From Streptomyces humi (lineage in GTDB: Bacteria > Actinomycetota > Actinomycetes > Streptomycetales > Streptomycetaceae), in NCBI RefSeq assembly GCF_001005085.2, contig NZ_LBMU02000050.1, forward strand, positions 1 through 64,000: DNA of 64,000 bases. The letters run 5' to 3'. The position numbers and the translations under genes are program-made. Each line of letters starts with the position of its first letter. The stretch's first letter is position 1. Positions 15,387 to 24,441 of the stretch are shown in pieces. Under the pieces are notes generated by a model. The model worked only from the letters and a program-made list of their open reading frames with translations. It searched no databases and was not told the DNA's origin.

Positions 15387-17855
15387 ATGGATTCCCCGCG
15401 AAGAGATGTGGACGTGCCGGCTTCCGTGGGACCGCGCGGTCTGCTCGACGCCTCCAGCGACGCGGCGGCGGTAGTGTCGGCCGGGGGCACCGTGATCGGC
15501 TGGACGCGCGGTGCCGAGGCGCTGCTCGGATACCCGCCCGCCGAGGTGACCGGCCACCCCGCGGCGCGGCTGCTCGCCGTGCGCGCCGATCCGGCCCGCG
15601 CCACCGGGGTCGCCGAGCGCTGCCGCTCCGGCATGGGCTGGAGCGGGCTGGTGCCGGTACGGCACCGCGACGGCCGCACCGTCCTCGTCGACCTGCGGGT
15701 CTCCGCGGCCTTCCGCATCGGAGGCGAGGAGTGCTTCCTGCTCTCGGCGCGCGAGCAGCGACCCGAGTGGACGGCCCGGCAGTCCGTCCTGGACGGCTTC
15801 CTCACCCGCGCGCCGATCGGCATGGCCGTCATGGACCCGGAGCTGCGCTACGTCTGGCTGAACGACACCCTGGAGCAGTTCGGCGGAGTGCCCCGCGAGC
15901 AGCGCCTGGGCCGGCGGCTGAGCGAACTGCTGCCCGGGTTGCAGGGGGCCACCATCGAAGGCCTGATGCGCAAGGTGCTGGCGACCCGGGAGCCGGTCAC
16001 CGACTACGAGTACCTCGGCTGGAGCTGGTCGGACCCGCACCGCAGGCGCGCCTATTCCACGTCGTTCTTCCCCCTGGTCGACCCCGACGACTCCGTGACC
16101 GGGGTCTGCTACCTGGTCACCGACGTCACCGAACGGTGGACCGCCCGGCAGCTGCTCTCGCTGGTCAACGAGGCCGGCACCCGTATCGGCACCACCCTGG
16201 ACGTGCTGCGCACCGCCCAGGAACTCGCCGACTTCGCGGTCCCCCGGTTCGCCGACTTCGTCATCGTCGACCTCCTGGAGCCCGTCCTGAGCACCGAGGG
16301 ACACGGCACCTGGCTGACGGACGCGGGCCCGGCGCCCGCCAGGCCCGCCATGCGGCGCGCCGCGCTCAGGACCGTCCGCGAGGGCAGCCCCGAGGCGGTG
16401 GCGCGGATCGGCGACCAGGTGGACTTCCTGCCGCCGCCGCACGGCCTCGACCTGCTCATCGACGGCGAACCGATCCTCATCCCCGAACTCGACCCGGACG
16501 ACCACCTGTGGGTCACCCAGCAGCCCGCACGGTCGGCCCGCATCCGGGAGTTCGGGCTGCACACCCTCATCTCGGTCCCGATGCGGGCCCGCAACACCGC
16601 CCTCGGCCTCACCACGTTCGCCCGCTCGGTCAACCCGGTCCCCTTCGGGCCCGACGACGTCCTGCTCGCCCAGGAACTGGTCGCCCGCGCCGCCGTCTGC
16701 GTCGACAACGCCCGCCGGTACACGAGGGAGCACACGGCCGCGGTCACCCTCCAGCGCAGCCTGCTGCCCCAGGCCCTGAGCGGCGGTACGGCCCTCGACG
16801 TGGCCTCCTCCTACCTGCCGGCGGACGCCGCGGACGGCGTCGGCGGTGACTGGTTCGACGTGATCCCGTTGTCCGGCGCCCGGGTCGGCCTGGTCGTCGG
16901 CGACGTGGTCGGCCACGGCCTCACCGCGGCGGCCAGCATGGGCCGGCTGCGCACCGCCGTCCAGACCCTCGCCGACATGGAGCTGCCGCCCGACGAACTC
17001 CTCGCCCACCTCGACGACCTCGTGCTGCGGCTCGGGGAGGAGGAGAACTCGGGCGCGGCCTCCGAGGGCAGCACGGCCACGTTCGTCGGGGCGACCTGTC
17101 TGTACGCGGTCTACGATCCGGTGACCCGGCGGTGCGCCATGGCCCGGGCCGGGCACCCGCCGCCGGTCGTGGTGGCGCCCGACGGGCGGGTCTGGTTCCC
17201 CGAGATGCCCGCCGGCCCGCCGCTCGGGCTGGGCGGCATGGCCTTCGAGTCCACCGAGTTCGAACTCCCCGAGAACAGCCTGCTGGGCCTCTATACCGAC
17301 GGCCTCATCGAAGGTGCCGACCGGGACGTGGAGTTGGGCATGTCCCGGCTGCGGGCGGCCCTGTCCGCACCGGACGCGGACCTCGGCACGCTGTGCGTGT
17401 CGGCCGTGCAGCAACTGGTGCGCGTTCCCCAGCCCGACGACATCGCCCTGCTGCTGGCCCGCACCCACGCCCTGGGCACCGACCACGTCGTCTCCTGGGA
17501 CGTACCGGTCGACCCGGCCGCCGTGGGTGAGGTCCGGGCCAAGGCGGTGAACCAGGTGGAGGCATGGGGCTACGACGAACTGGCGGTGACCACCGAACTC
17601 GTCGTCAGCGAGCTGGTCACCAACGCCATCCGCTACGCCGAACCGCCCATCCGGCTGCGGCTGCTCCGTAACACCCGGCTGACCTGTGAGGTCGCCGACG
17701 GCAGCAGTACGGCACCGCGGCTGCGGCACGCCCGCAGCACCGACGAGGGCGGCCGCGGCCTCTTCCTGGTGGCCCAGCTCGCCCACCGGTGGGGTGCCCG
17801 CTACACCGGTGAGGGAAAGGTCATCTGGGCCGAGCAGGAGATCCCGGGGCGGTGA
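15387..17855 (+). CDS. PAS-PAS-GAF-PP2C-HATPase sensor regulator
   Basis: The product (822 aa) has the order PAS (about 18-120), PAS (about 140-250), GAF (about 260-450), PP2C/SpoIIE (about 470-690) and a C-terminal RsbW-like HATPase_c domain (about 700-815). Visible motifs are VGGDWFDVIP, GDVVGHGLT, LYTDGLIE and, in the ATPase part, SELVTNAIRYA and GGRGLFLV. It therefore joins an anti-sigma kinase module and the opposing phosphatase module in one chain. The start ATG at 15387 is preceded by GGAGG. It is divergent from its shorter paralogue at 13095 across about 200 bp. Confidence 0.9.
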   Translation: MDSPRRDVDVPASVGPRGLLDASSDAAAVVSAGGTVIGWTRGAEALLGYPPAEVTGHPAARLLAVRADPARATGVAERCRSGMGWSGLVPVRHRDGRTVLVDLRVSAAFRIGGEECFLLSAREQRPEWTARQSVLDGFLTRAPIGMAVMDPELRYVWLNDTLEQFGGVPREQRLGRRLSELLPGLQGATIEGLMRKVLATREPVTDYEYLGWSWSDPHRRRAYSTSFFPLVDPDDSVTGVCYLVTDVTERWTARQLLSLVNEAGTRIGTTLDVLRTAQELADFAVPRFADFVIVDLLEPVLSTEGHGTWLTDAGPAPARPAMRRAALRTVREGSPEAVARIGDQVDFLPPPHGLDLLIDGEPILIPELDPDDHLWVTQQPARSARIREFGLHTLISVPMRARNTALGLTTFARSVNPVPFGPDDVLLAQELVARAAVCVDNARRYTREHTAAVTLQRSLLPQALSGGTALDVASSYLPADAADGVGGDWFDVIPLSGARVGLVVGDVVGHGLTAAASMGRLRTAVQTLADMELPPDELLAHLDDLVLRLGEEENSGAASEGSTATFVGATCLYAVYDPVTRRCAMARAGHPPPVVVAPDGRVWFPEMPAGPPLGLGGMAFESTEFELPENSLLGLYTDGLIEGADRDVELGMSRLRAALSAPDADLGTLCVSAVQQLVRVPQPDDIALLLARTHALGTDHVVSWDVPVDPAAVGEVRAKAVNQVEAWGYDELAVTTELVVSELVTNAIRYAEPPIRLRLLRNTRLTCEVADGSSTAPRLRHARSTDEGGRGLFLVAQLAHRWGARYTGEGKVIWAEQEIPGR

Positions 17856-17970
17856 GCGGGGAAGGGACGGCGGGGTGACCTGGGGGGCGGCCGGGGCTCT
17901 GTCGAATGCGCACGTTTGGCCGTACGCTGTCAATTGATGAGGATTCGGCAGCAATTGGGGGGGAGCCGCC

Positions 17971-19719
17971 ATGTCCGGGGAAGCGCACGGCCCGAACCAG
18001 CAACCACCGAACGACAGGCCCCCGGGCCCCGGCACGCCGAACCCGGCCCCGCCGGGCCCCAGTTCCCCGAACCCGGCCCCGCCGGGCTACGGGTTTCCGC
18101 CGCCGGGCGCCACGGGGCCGCAGCAGAGGCCGGCGTTCCCGCCGCAGGGCTTTCTGCCCCCGCCGCACGGCTTTCCGGCCCCGGGGCCCTTCGTCCCGCC
18201 CATGCCGTCGAGTCCGCCGTCCGCACCGCCGGACGGCCTGCGGGCCGCCACCGTGGCCCTCCTCAACCTGAGCGGACTGGGCCTCGGTTACCTGCTCGTC
18301 CGAAGACGGCTCCTGACGGCCGCGTGCCTGGCGGCGACCGTCGTCCTGCTCCTCGTGGCGCTGCCCGCGGACGCCGACGGCGTGCCCGGCGCCGCTCTCG
18401 TCTGCTACCTCGTTCTCCTGCTGCTGGCCGCCCTGCACGGCGCGTTCGTCGGCCTGCGCACCGCGCTGGTGTGGCCGGGCCGGCGGCCCGTCGCCCTCCT
18501 GCTGGGCGTCGCCCTCCTCGCCGTCCCCGTCGGCGGCGCGCTCTGGTACGACAGCGCTCACCAGGAAGCCGTGCAGCGCGCCCTCCTCGACCGGCTCGAC
18601 CAGGCCGACGAACAGGTCACCGCGGCCGCCGAGCACGACTTCACCGGTGCCAAGGCCGACTACCGGAACGCCCTGGCCGTCTACCGCGACCTCGCCGTGA
18701 ACCACTCCGGTTCCCGGGCCGCCGCCCAGGTCCCGGACCGGCTGCGGACCTACTACACAACCGTCGCGGCGGCCTACGGCCACCAGGACTACTGCACGGC
18801 CGTCGCCCCGCTGAAGTATCTGCGGACGGTGCCCAACTCCATGCCGAAGGACCAGCTCGGCACGCTCGCGCACTGGCCCGACGACCGGCTGGCCACCTCG
18901 CTGTACGAGTGCGGTGCGGACGGCCTGGACGGCGGCGGCACCGACTGGGTGGCCCGGTTCGACGACCTGCTGGGCACCTTCCCGGACTCGGCACAGGCCG
19001 CCAAGGTCGTGCCGGCCGTGGACGCGGCGGAGAAGAAGGCGGCGAAGGCCGTGTCCGGGTCCGATCCCTGCACCGCCGTCGAGCGGCTGCACACCCTGAA
19101 CTCCCAGATCGTCCAGTTGTCCGGCGTGTCCGGCGCGCAGTCCGGTGCCCTGGGCAAGGTCGCCACCCGCGCCGACCGCAGCGGCGACGCGGGGGAGTAC
19201 CAGTGCGGCGTCAAGCAGTACAAGGACGGCGACTACGCCAAGGCGCAGGCGACCATGCAGCAGTTCGTCACCGACAACCCGCACGACCACAACGGCGACC
19301 GCGCCCGGAAGATCGCCATCGGCGCGGAGGTCGCCCAGACCCTCCCGGCCGCCGGCAGGAAACTGCCCACCACGGCGTCCGGCGGCGGTATCTCCGTGAC
19401 CGTGAAGAACGACAGCCCGGACGACATCACCGTGCTGTACACCGGCCCGGTCACCGGCAGCTTCACCCTGAAGGCGTGCGGCGGCTGCAAGGCGTACTCC
19501 TTCGCCAGCTCGATCACGCCCGGCTGGGAGCCGTGCAGCGACAGCGGCCGCGACTACCCGCAGCGCACGATCAGCCTCCCGCCCGGCACCACGTACTTCG
19601 TGCACAAGCCGAAGAAGGACACCTCGGCCACGCCGGGCTCCGACACCGCCAAGCTCCGCTACGGCTACGTCTACACCGAGTGCGCCTACACGACGCAGTC
19701 GCTGGGGTCCGGGTACTGA
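17971..19719 (+). CDS. proline-rich membrane protein of unknown function
   Basis: The product (582 aa) is not recognised as a named family. Residues 1-90 are dominated by Pro and Gly. About four transmembrane helices follow (roughly 93-195), and the remaining 390 residues are probably extracytoplasmic. That portion has alpha-helical, TPR-like stretches with paired cysteines and a C-terminal beta-rich piece with the Cys pair ACGGCKAY. GGGGGGAG sits before the ATG. A Ser/Thr kinase gene with its own extracytoplasmic domain starts 43 bp downstream in the same direction, so the two may be co-transcribed. Pro-rich cytoplasmic tails of this sort are often kinase substrates, but that is speculation here. 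Confidence 0.7.
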   Translation: MSGEAHGPNQQPPNDRPPGPGTPNPAPPGPSSPNPAPPGYGFPPPGATGPQQRPAFPPQGFLPPPHGFPAPGPFVPPMPSSPPSAPPDGLRAATVALLNLSGLGLGYLLVRRRLLTAACLAATVVLLLVALPADADGVPGAALVCYLVLLLLAALHGAFVGLRTALVWPGRRPVALLLGVALLAVPVGGALWYDSAHQEAVQRALLDRLDQADEQVTAAAEHDFTGAKADYRNALAVYRDLAVNHSGSRAAAQVPDRLRTYYTTVAAAYGHQDYCTAVAPLKYLRTVPNSMPKDQLGTLAHWPDDRLATSLYECGADGLDGGGTDWVARFDDLLGTFPDSAQAAKVVPAVDAAEKKAAKAVSGSDPCTAVERLHTLNSQIVQLSGVSGAQSGALGKVATRADRSGDAGEYQCGVKQYKDGDYAKAQATMQQFVTDNPHDHNGDRARKIAIGAEVAQTLPAAGRKLPTTASGGGISVTVKNDSPDDITVLYTGPVTGSFTLKACGGCKAYSFASSITPGWEPCSDSGRDYPQRTISLPPGTTYFVHKPKKDTSATPGSDTAKLRYGYVYTECAYTTQSLGSGY

Positions 19720-19762
19720 ACAGGGCGCGAGGCTGTCGGACCGGCCAACTAAGCTCCCGCGC

Positions 19763-21352
19763 ATGAGCGAAGAGGGCAGAGACAACCCCGCGAGACGGGT
19801 TGTCGACGGGCGGTTCGAGCTGGAGGCACGGCTCGGTGGCGGCGGCATGGGCACGGTCTGGCGCGCCACCGACCTGGTGCTGCGGCGGAGCGTGGCCATC
19901 AAGGAGGTACGGCCGTCCGACCCCGGCCTCGCCGAGTACGACCCGGAGGCGGCCCGGCTGCTGCGGGAACGGGTGCTGCGGGAGGCCCGCGCCCTGGCGC
20001 GGGTCGACCACCCCAACGTGGTGACCATCCATCACATCGTCGACGGCGGCCCGGGAACCTACCCGTGGATCGTCATGGAACTGGTCACCGGCGGCTCGCT
20101 CGCCGACCGCCTCGCGCGCGGCCCGATGAACCCGGCCGAGGCCGCCCGCGTCGGCCGCGAGGTGCTGGCCGCCCTCCGGGCCGCCCACGCGGCGGGCATC
20201 GAACACCGCGACGTCAAACCGGCCAACGTCCTGCTGCGCCCCGACGGACGTCCGGTCCTCACCGACTTCGGCATCGCCGCCGTCCGCGAGGCCACCGCCC
20301 TCACCGCCACCGGCTCGGTCATCGGCACCCCCGACTACATGGCACCGGAGCGCGTCTCGGGCAAGGACGGCGGCCCGGCGGCGGACCTGTGGTCGCTCGC
20401 GATGATGCTGTACGTCGCCGTCGAGGGCCATCACCCGCTGCGCCGGGGCACCACGCTCGCGACGCTCGCGGCCGTCCTCGCGGAGGACGTTCCCCCGCCG
20501 GTCCAGGCGGGTCCGCTCACGGACGTCCTCAGCCGCGTCCTCGTCCGCGACCCCGGCGCCCGCCCGGACGCCCGGCAGCTGGACCGGATGCTGGCCGAAG
20601 CCGCCGGGCAGCCCCAGCGGACCGAGTCGCCCACGTCCTTCCCCCTGCAACCGCCGGCCGCGCCGCCACGGGACACGGTTCCGGTCCCCGCCGCGCCCCC
20701 GGCCGGCCGCCGCCGCTGGACGCTGCTGGTCCTGCCCACCGCGGGCGTCGCCCTCGCGGGCGCACTGGTGTGGACCCAGCTGCCCGACACGGGCACCCAC
20801 GCCAACGGAGCCAAGGGCTCCGGCACCACGTCCGCCACGGCGTCCGCGCCGGGCGACGCCACCGGCTCACCCACGTCCGGGAGCCGGGCCACCACGACCG
20901 ACCTGCTGACCCCGCAGGGCATCCGCACCGCGATCGCCGCCTTCAAGAAGGAGACCGGCCGGGACCGGTACGCCAGTCTCACGGTCTATCCGGAGTACGT
21001 GGTCGCCAACCTGATGGTGAAGGGCGACGACGCCGCGTACGACATGTACACCTACCGGCCGGGCCAGGGCGTGCGGAAGGACATCATCAGCGGGCACGTG
21101 AGCGGCGACGACAAGCCCGTCACCCTGGACGGCTACGACTGGGACAAGGTGCCCTCGCTCCTCACCGAGGCCGGGAGGAAGCTCAAGGTGCCCGACCCCG
21201 ACACCCGTTACCTGGTGCTGATCCTGCCGGGCAACGCCTTCGGCGACCCCGCCGGGATGTCCGTCTACCTGAGCAACGACCACAGCCAGACCGGATACCT
21301 CCAGACGGACAAGAAGGGGAAGACCGTCAAGCTGATGCCGTACGACGGCTGA
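19763..21352 (+). CDS. PknB-type membrane serine/threonine protein kinase
   Basis: The product (529 aa) has a complete eukaryotic-type kinase domain in residues 16-280: glycine loop LGGGGMGTV, K47 in VAIKEV, catalytic loop HRDVKPAN and the DFG motif in LTDFGIA. A Pro-rich linker leads to one transmembrane helix near 314-335 and an extracytoplasmic domain of about 190 residues, which has no PASTA repeats. No clear ribosome-binding site precedes the ATG at 19763, so it may be translated by coupling with the upstream membrane-protein gene. The kinase converges on a 2-hydroxyacid dehydrogenase gene. Confidence 0.9.
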   Translation: MSEEGRDNPARRVVDGRFELEARLGGGGMGTVWRATDLVLRRSVAIKEVRPSDPGLAEYDPEAARLLRERVLREARALARVDHPNVVTIHHIVDGGPGTYPWIVMELVTGGSLADRLARGPMNPAEAARVGREVLAALRAAHAAGIEHRDVKPANVLLRPDGRPVLTDFGIAAVREATALTATGSVIGTPDYMAPERVSGKDGGPAADLWSLAMMLYVAVEGHHPLRRGTTLATLAAVLAEDVPPPVQAGPLTDVLSRVLVRDPGARPDARQLDRMLAEAAGQPQRTESPTSFPLQPPAAPPRDTVPVPAAPPAGRRRWTLLVLPTAGVALAGALVWTQLPDTGTHANGAKGSGTTSATASAPGDATGSPTSGSRATTTDLLTPQGIRTAIAAFKKETGRDRYASLTVYPEYVVANLMVKGDDAAYDMYTYRPGQGVRKDIISGHVSGDDKPVTLDGYDWDKVPSLLTEAGRKLKVPDPDTRYLVLILPGNAFGDPAGMSVYLSNDHSQTGYLQTDKKGKTVKLMPYDG

Positions 21353-21363
21353 GGCCGTGCCGG

Positions 21364-22305
21364 TCAGGAGAGGACGCGGACCGGGGTTCCGGCCTGCCAG
21401 GCGGCGATGTCCTCGACGGCGTCCCGGTAGAACACCTCGTACAGGTCCCGGCTCACGTACCCGATGTGCGGGGTCACGACCGCGTTCGGCAGCGAACGCA
21501 ACGGGTGGCCGGCGGGCAGCGGCTCACGGTCGAAGACGTCCAGGGCCGCCGACGCGATCCTCTTCTCGGTCAATGCCGTGATCAGGGCCTCTTCCTCCAC
21601 CACGGGCCCGCGCGAGGTGTTCACGAGGACGGCCGTCGGCTTCATCAGGCCCAGTTCACGGGCGCCGACCAGGCCGCGGGTGCGGCCGCTGAGCACGACG
21701 TGGACGCTCAGCACGTCGGAGCGCCGGAACAGTTCGTCCCGTGACACGTGGATCGCTCCCCTGGCCTCGGCGTCGGCGGGGGTCAGGTGCTGACTCCAGG
21801 CGATGGTCCGCATCCCGAAGGCGCGCCCGATCTCCGCCACCGCGGTCCCCAGCCGGCCGAGGCCCAGCAGCCCCAGCGTGGCGCCCCGCAGGCTCGTCCC
21901 GAGGCCTTCCTGCCAGCCGCCCCGGCGGACCGCGTCGACCTGCTGGGGGATCAGGCGCGCCGCGGACAGGATCAGTCCCCAGGTGAGCTCGACCGTCGGG
22001 TGCGGGAAGTAGCCCGTGCCGCAGACGGTGATCCCCAGGTCGCGTGCGGCCGGTACGTCGATCGCCGCGTTGACCGGGCCGGTGGTGACGAGCAGCTTCA
22101 GACGCGGCAGTGCGCCCAGCGTCGACGACGGGAACGCGGTCCGCTCGCGCATGGCCACCAGCACGTCGAAGTCGGCGAGGGCCGTCACCACGTCCGTTTC
22201 GTCCGCGAAGGGCGTTCCGAAGACCCGCACGTCGGCGCCGAGGCGGTCCCAGTCCGCCAGGCTCCGCGCGACGCCTTGGTAGTCGTCCAGGATCGCGATC
22301 CTCAT
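21364..22305 (-). CDS. D-2-hydroxyacid dehydrogenase family protein
   Basis: The product (313 aa) is an NAD(P)-dependent dehydrogenase of the phosphoglycerate/formate dehydrogenase family. The nucleotide-binding motif LGLGRLG is at 147-153. Catalytic R232 (NTSRG), E261 (DVFDREPLP) and H280 (VTPHIGY) are all present. It is shorter than SerA and lacks the ACT domain, so a catabolic hydroxyacid role is more likely than serine synthesis. The substrate is unknown. It is convergent with the kinase gene, only 11 bp apart. Confidence 0.87.
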   Translation of the reverse strand: MRIAILDDYQGVARSLADWDRLGADVRVFGTPFADETDVVTALADFDVLVAMRERTAFPSSTLGALPRLKLLVTTGPVNAAIDVPAARDLGITVCGTGYFPHPTVELTWGLILSAARLIPQQVDAVRRGGWQEGLGTSLRGATLGLLGLGRLGTAVAEIGRAFGMRTIAWSQHLTPADAEARGAIHVSRDELFRRSDVLSVHVVLSGRTRGLVGARELGLMKPTAVLVNTSRGPVVEEEALITALTEKRIASAALDVFDREPLPAGHPLRSLPNAVVTPHIGYVSRDLYEVFYRDAVEDIAAWQAGTPVRVLS

Positions 22306-22348
22306 GCGGGTTCCCTTCGCTCGTGCCTCCAGGTTGGCACAGGCCCCG

Positions 22349-22930
22349 TCAGCCGCGCGGCTCGGACGTCGTGCCCCTGGTTCCGGCCGGCCGGGCTCCC
22401 CGGAGCAGCCACGAACGCGCCCTGCGGGTCAGCCGCGGCTGGATCACCCAGGTGAGGAGGGCCGTCAGGACCAGCGAGTTGACGGCCAGGGCCGCGGCCT
22501 GCGGCAGGGCGGGGAACAGCAGCTTCAGCAGTGTCGCGATGGTCAGCAGGCAGGGATAGGCCGCGGCCCATGTGGTGAGGAAGCTCTTCCACCGGGGCGG
22601 CACGTTACGTTCCTGGAGGGTGAACCAGGGGGCCAGGTCGGTGCTGCGGCTGCTCCGCGGCTCCGAGATCCGGTTGCCGCGCCGCACCAGCTCGCGCCGT
22701 ACGTCCGACCGCTCCCAGGCGTCGAGGTGCTCGGCGGAGTCGAAGCGGTAGACGAGGTGGTGCAGCCCCTGACCGTCGTGCAGCCGTACGGCGCCCAGGT
22801 GGCCGGGACAACCGGCCGCGGCCCGGTCGGCCTCCTCGGCCCAGCGGGCGAACTCCTCCTCCCGTTCCGGCGCGACGACCCTGGTCACCATGACGGTGAC
22901 CGAGTCCTCGGTGCCCGTGTCACCCCGCAT
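22349..22930 (-). CDS. antibiotic-biosynthesis-monooxygenase-like protein with two membrane helices
   Basis: The product (193 aa) starts with an ABM-type ferredoxin-like domain (residues about 10-105: SVTVMVTRVVAPEREEEFA and later HHLVYRFDSAEHLDAWERS). Two hydrophobic helices (about 125-170) and a basic tail follow. Proteins of this layout are common and of unknown function; the ABM part often binds haem or a small molecule. I place the start at 22930 because GGGAGGAGG lies just upstream. A longer frame reaching 23086 runs through tandem repeats and lacks a ribosome-binding site. Confidence 0.78.
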   Translation of the reverse strand: MRGDTGTEDSVTVMVTRVVAPEREEEFARWAEEADRAAAGCPGHLGAVRLHDGQGLHHLVYRFDSAEHLDAWERSDVRRELVRRGNRISEPRSSRSTDLAPWFTLQERNVPPRWKSFLTTWAAAYPCLLTIATLLKLLFPALPQAAALAVNSLVLTALLTWVIQPRLTRRARSWLLRGARPAGTRGTTSEPRG

Positions 22931-22969
22931 CCCGGCCTCCTCCCGGCGTCGCGTTCCTCCCGCTGACCG

Positions 22970-23035
22970 CCCGGGTACCCCGCGGCCTGGGCCCGGGTAC
23001 CCCGCGGTCTGGGCCCGGGTACCCCGTGGCCCGGG
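22970..23035. repeat. three tandem copies of a 22-bp repeat
   Basis: Units 22970-22991, 22992-23013 and 23014-23035 each start with CCCGGGTACCCCG and differ at only a few bases near the end. They lie in the divergent region between the ABM-like gene and the ThuA-lectin gene. No spacers separate them, so this is not a CRISPR array. Each unit contains the palindrome CCCGGGTACCC. Confidence 0.85.
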
Positions 23036-23139
23036 CATGAGCACTTGGTCTGCACCATTGACATGTACGCGTAGCGAGGCCTTCAATGCGGCTCATCCGC
23101 ACGTCCCTCCCGACGGTCGCGCACGAGGAAGGCCCCCGC

Positions 23140-24384
23140 ATGATCACCCCCCACCCCGTCATGGCCTGGTCCCGCACCCTGTTAAGACTGTTCGCCCTGG
23201 TCGCCGTCGTGCTCGGCGTCCAGGCCGCGCCCCCGCACGCCGCCCGCGCCGCCACCACCGTCAACGTGATCGCCTTCTACGACGGCACCTACGACGCGGC
23301 CCACATCAGCTTCGACCACGAGGCCAACTCCTGGTTCCCGCAGGCGGGCGCCCAGAACGGCTTCACCTACACCGCGACCACGGACTGGAGCCGGCTCAAC
23401 ACCGCCACCCTGGCCGACTACCAGGTCGTCATGTTCCTCGACGACTACCCCCACACCGCGGCACAGCAGTCCGCCTTCCAGACGTACGTGGCGGGCGGCG
23501 GCGGTTTCATCGGCTTCCACGTCTCGGCCTACAACGACGACACCAGCGACTGGCCCTGGTACCACAACACCTTCCTCGGCACCGGCACCTTCAAGAGCAA
23601 CACCTGGGGGCCGACCCAGGAGACCCTGAAGATCGACGACCCCTCGCACCCGGCGACCGCGAACCTCCCGTCCACCATCACGTCCTCGGTGAGCGAGTGG
23701 TACAGCTGGCAGAACGACCTGCGGCAGAACCCGGCCATCGACATCCTCGCCTCGATGGACCCGTCGACCTTCCCGATCGGCACCGACCCCGACCAGACCT
23801 GGTACAGCGGCTATTACCCGGTCGTCTGGTCCAACCGCAACTACAAGATGGTCTACAACAACTTCGGCCACAACGCGATGGACTACTCGACGAACACCAC
23901 CCTGTCGTCGACGTTCGCGAGCGACCGGCAGAACCAGCTCCTGCTCCAGGAGATCAAGTGGGCGTCCGGCCAGTCCGGCCCGGTCACCCCGCCCACGAAC
24001 GCCACCGGCCCGATCCACGGCTACGGCGGCAAGTGCGTGGACGTCGCGGGCGCGAGCAGCGCCAACGGCACCGCCGTACAGCTCTACGACTGCAACGGCA
24101 CCTCCGCGCAGAACTGGACGGCCGGCGGCTCCGGCACCCTCACCGCGCTGGGCAAGTGCATGGACGTGACCTCGGCCGGCACGGCCAACGGCAGCCAGGT
24201 ACAGCTGTACGACTGCAACGGCTCCGGAGCGCAGGTCTGGCAGACCGGCGCGAACGGATCCCTGGTCAACCCCCAGTCGGGCAAGTGCCTCGACGCCACC
24301 GGCCCCAGCTCGGCCAACGGCACCCGGCTACAGATCTGGTCCTGCTCGGGCGCCGCCAACCAGAGCTGGACCCTGCCGTCCTGA
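23140..24384 (+). CDS. secreted ThuA-domain protein with ricin-B lectin domain, TTA codon
   Basis: The product (414 aa) has a Sec-type signal peptide ending near residue 37 (HAARA-ATT). A ThuA-like domain (about 38-275) contains FYDGTYDAAHISF, GGGGFIGFH and YYPVVWSN. A short linker then leads to a ricin-B/CBM13 beta-trefoil with three QxW-type repeats (NGTSAQNW, GSGAQVW, AANQSW). ThuA proteins occur in sugar utilisation but their chemistry is unsettled; the lectin suggests binding to plant or cell-wall glycan. Codon 15 (23182-23184) is TTA, so translation probably needs the bldA tRNA. GAGGAAGG upstream fixes the ATG at 23140 over one at 23086. Confidence 0.87.
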   Translation: MITPHPVMAWSRTLLRLFALVAVVLGVQAAPPHAARAATTVNVIAFYDGTYDAAHISFDHEANSWFPQAGAQNGFTYTATTDWSRLNTATLADYQVVMFLDDYPHTAAQQSAFQTYVAGGGGFIGFHVSAYNDDTSDWPWYHNTFLGTGTFKSNTWGPTQETLKIDDPSHPATANLPSTITSSVSEWYSWQNDLRQNPAIDILASMDPSTFPIGTDPDQTWYSGYYPVVWSNRNYKMVYNNFGHNAMDYSTNTTLSSTFASDRQNQLLLQEIKWASGQSGPVTPPTNATGPIHGYGGKCVDVAGASSANGTAVQLYDCNGTSAQNWTAGGSGTLTALGKCMDVTSAGTANGSQVQLYDCNGSGAQVWQTGANGSLVNPQSGKCLDATGPSSANGTRLQIWSCSGAANQSWTLPS

Positions 24385-24398
24385 CCCGTCCAGGCCCC

Positions 24399-24433
24399 GC
24401 CGGGCGGTGCGGTCCCGCACCGCGCCGCCCGGC
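24399..24433. terminator. bidirectional hairpin between convergent genes
   Basis: Arms 24399-24413 and 24419-24433 pair over 15 bp with one G-T wobble and a 5-base loop. The hairpin lies between the ThuA-lectin stop and the stop of the convergent DUF1801 gene, so it can serve both. Confidence 0.7.
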
Positions 24434-24441
24434 CGCGGGCC

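Noticed and set aside
15183..18035. A 950-codon open frame antisense to the 822-aa sensor gene
   Set aside because: It is a GC-bias shadow: codon third positions are not G/C biased in this frame, its product is a low-complexity Gly/Arg/Val/Asp mixture, and it runs opposite a gene with intact domains.
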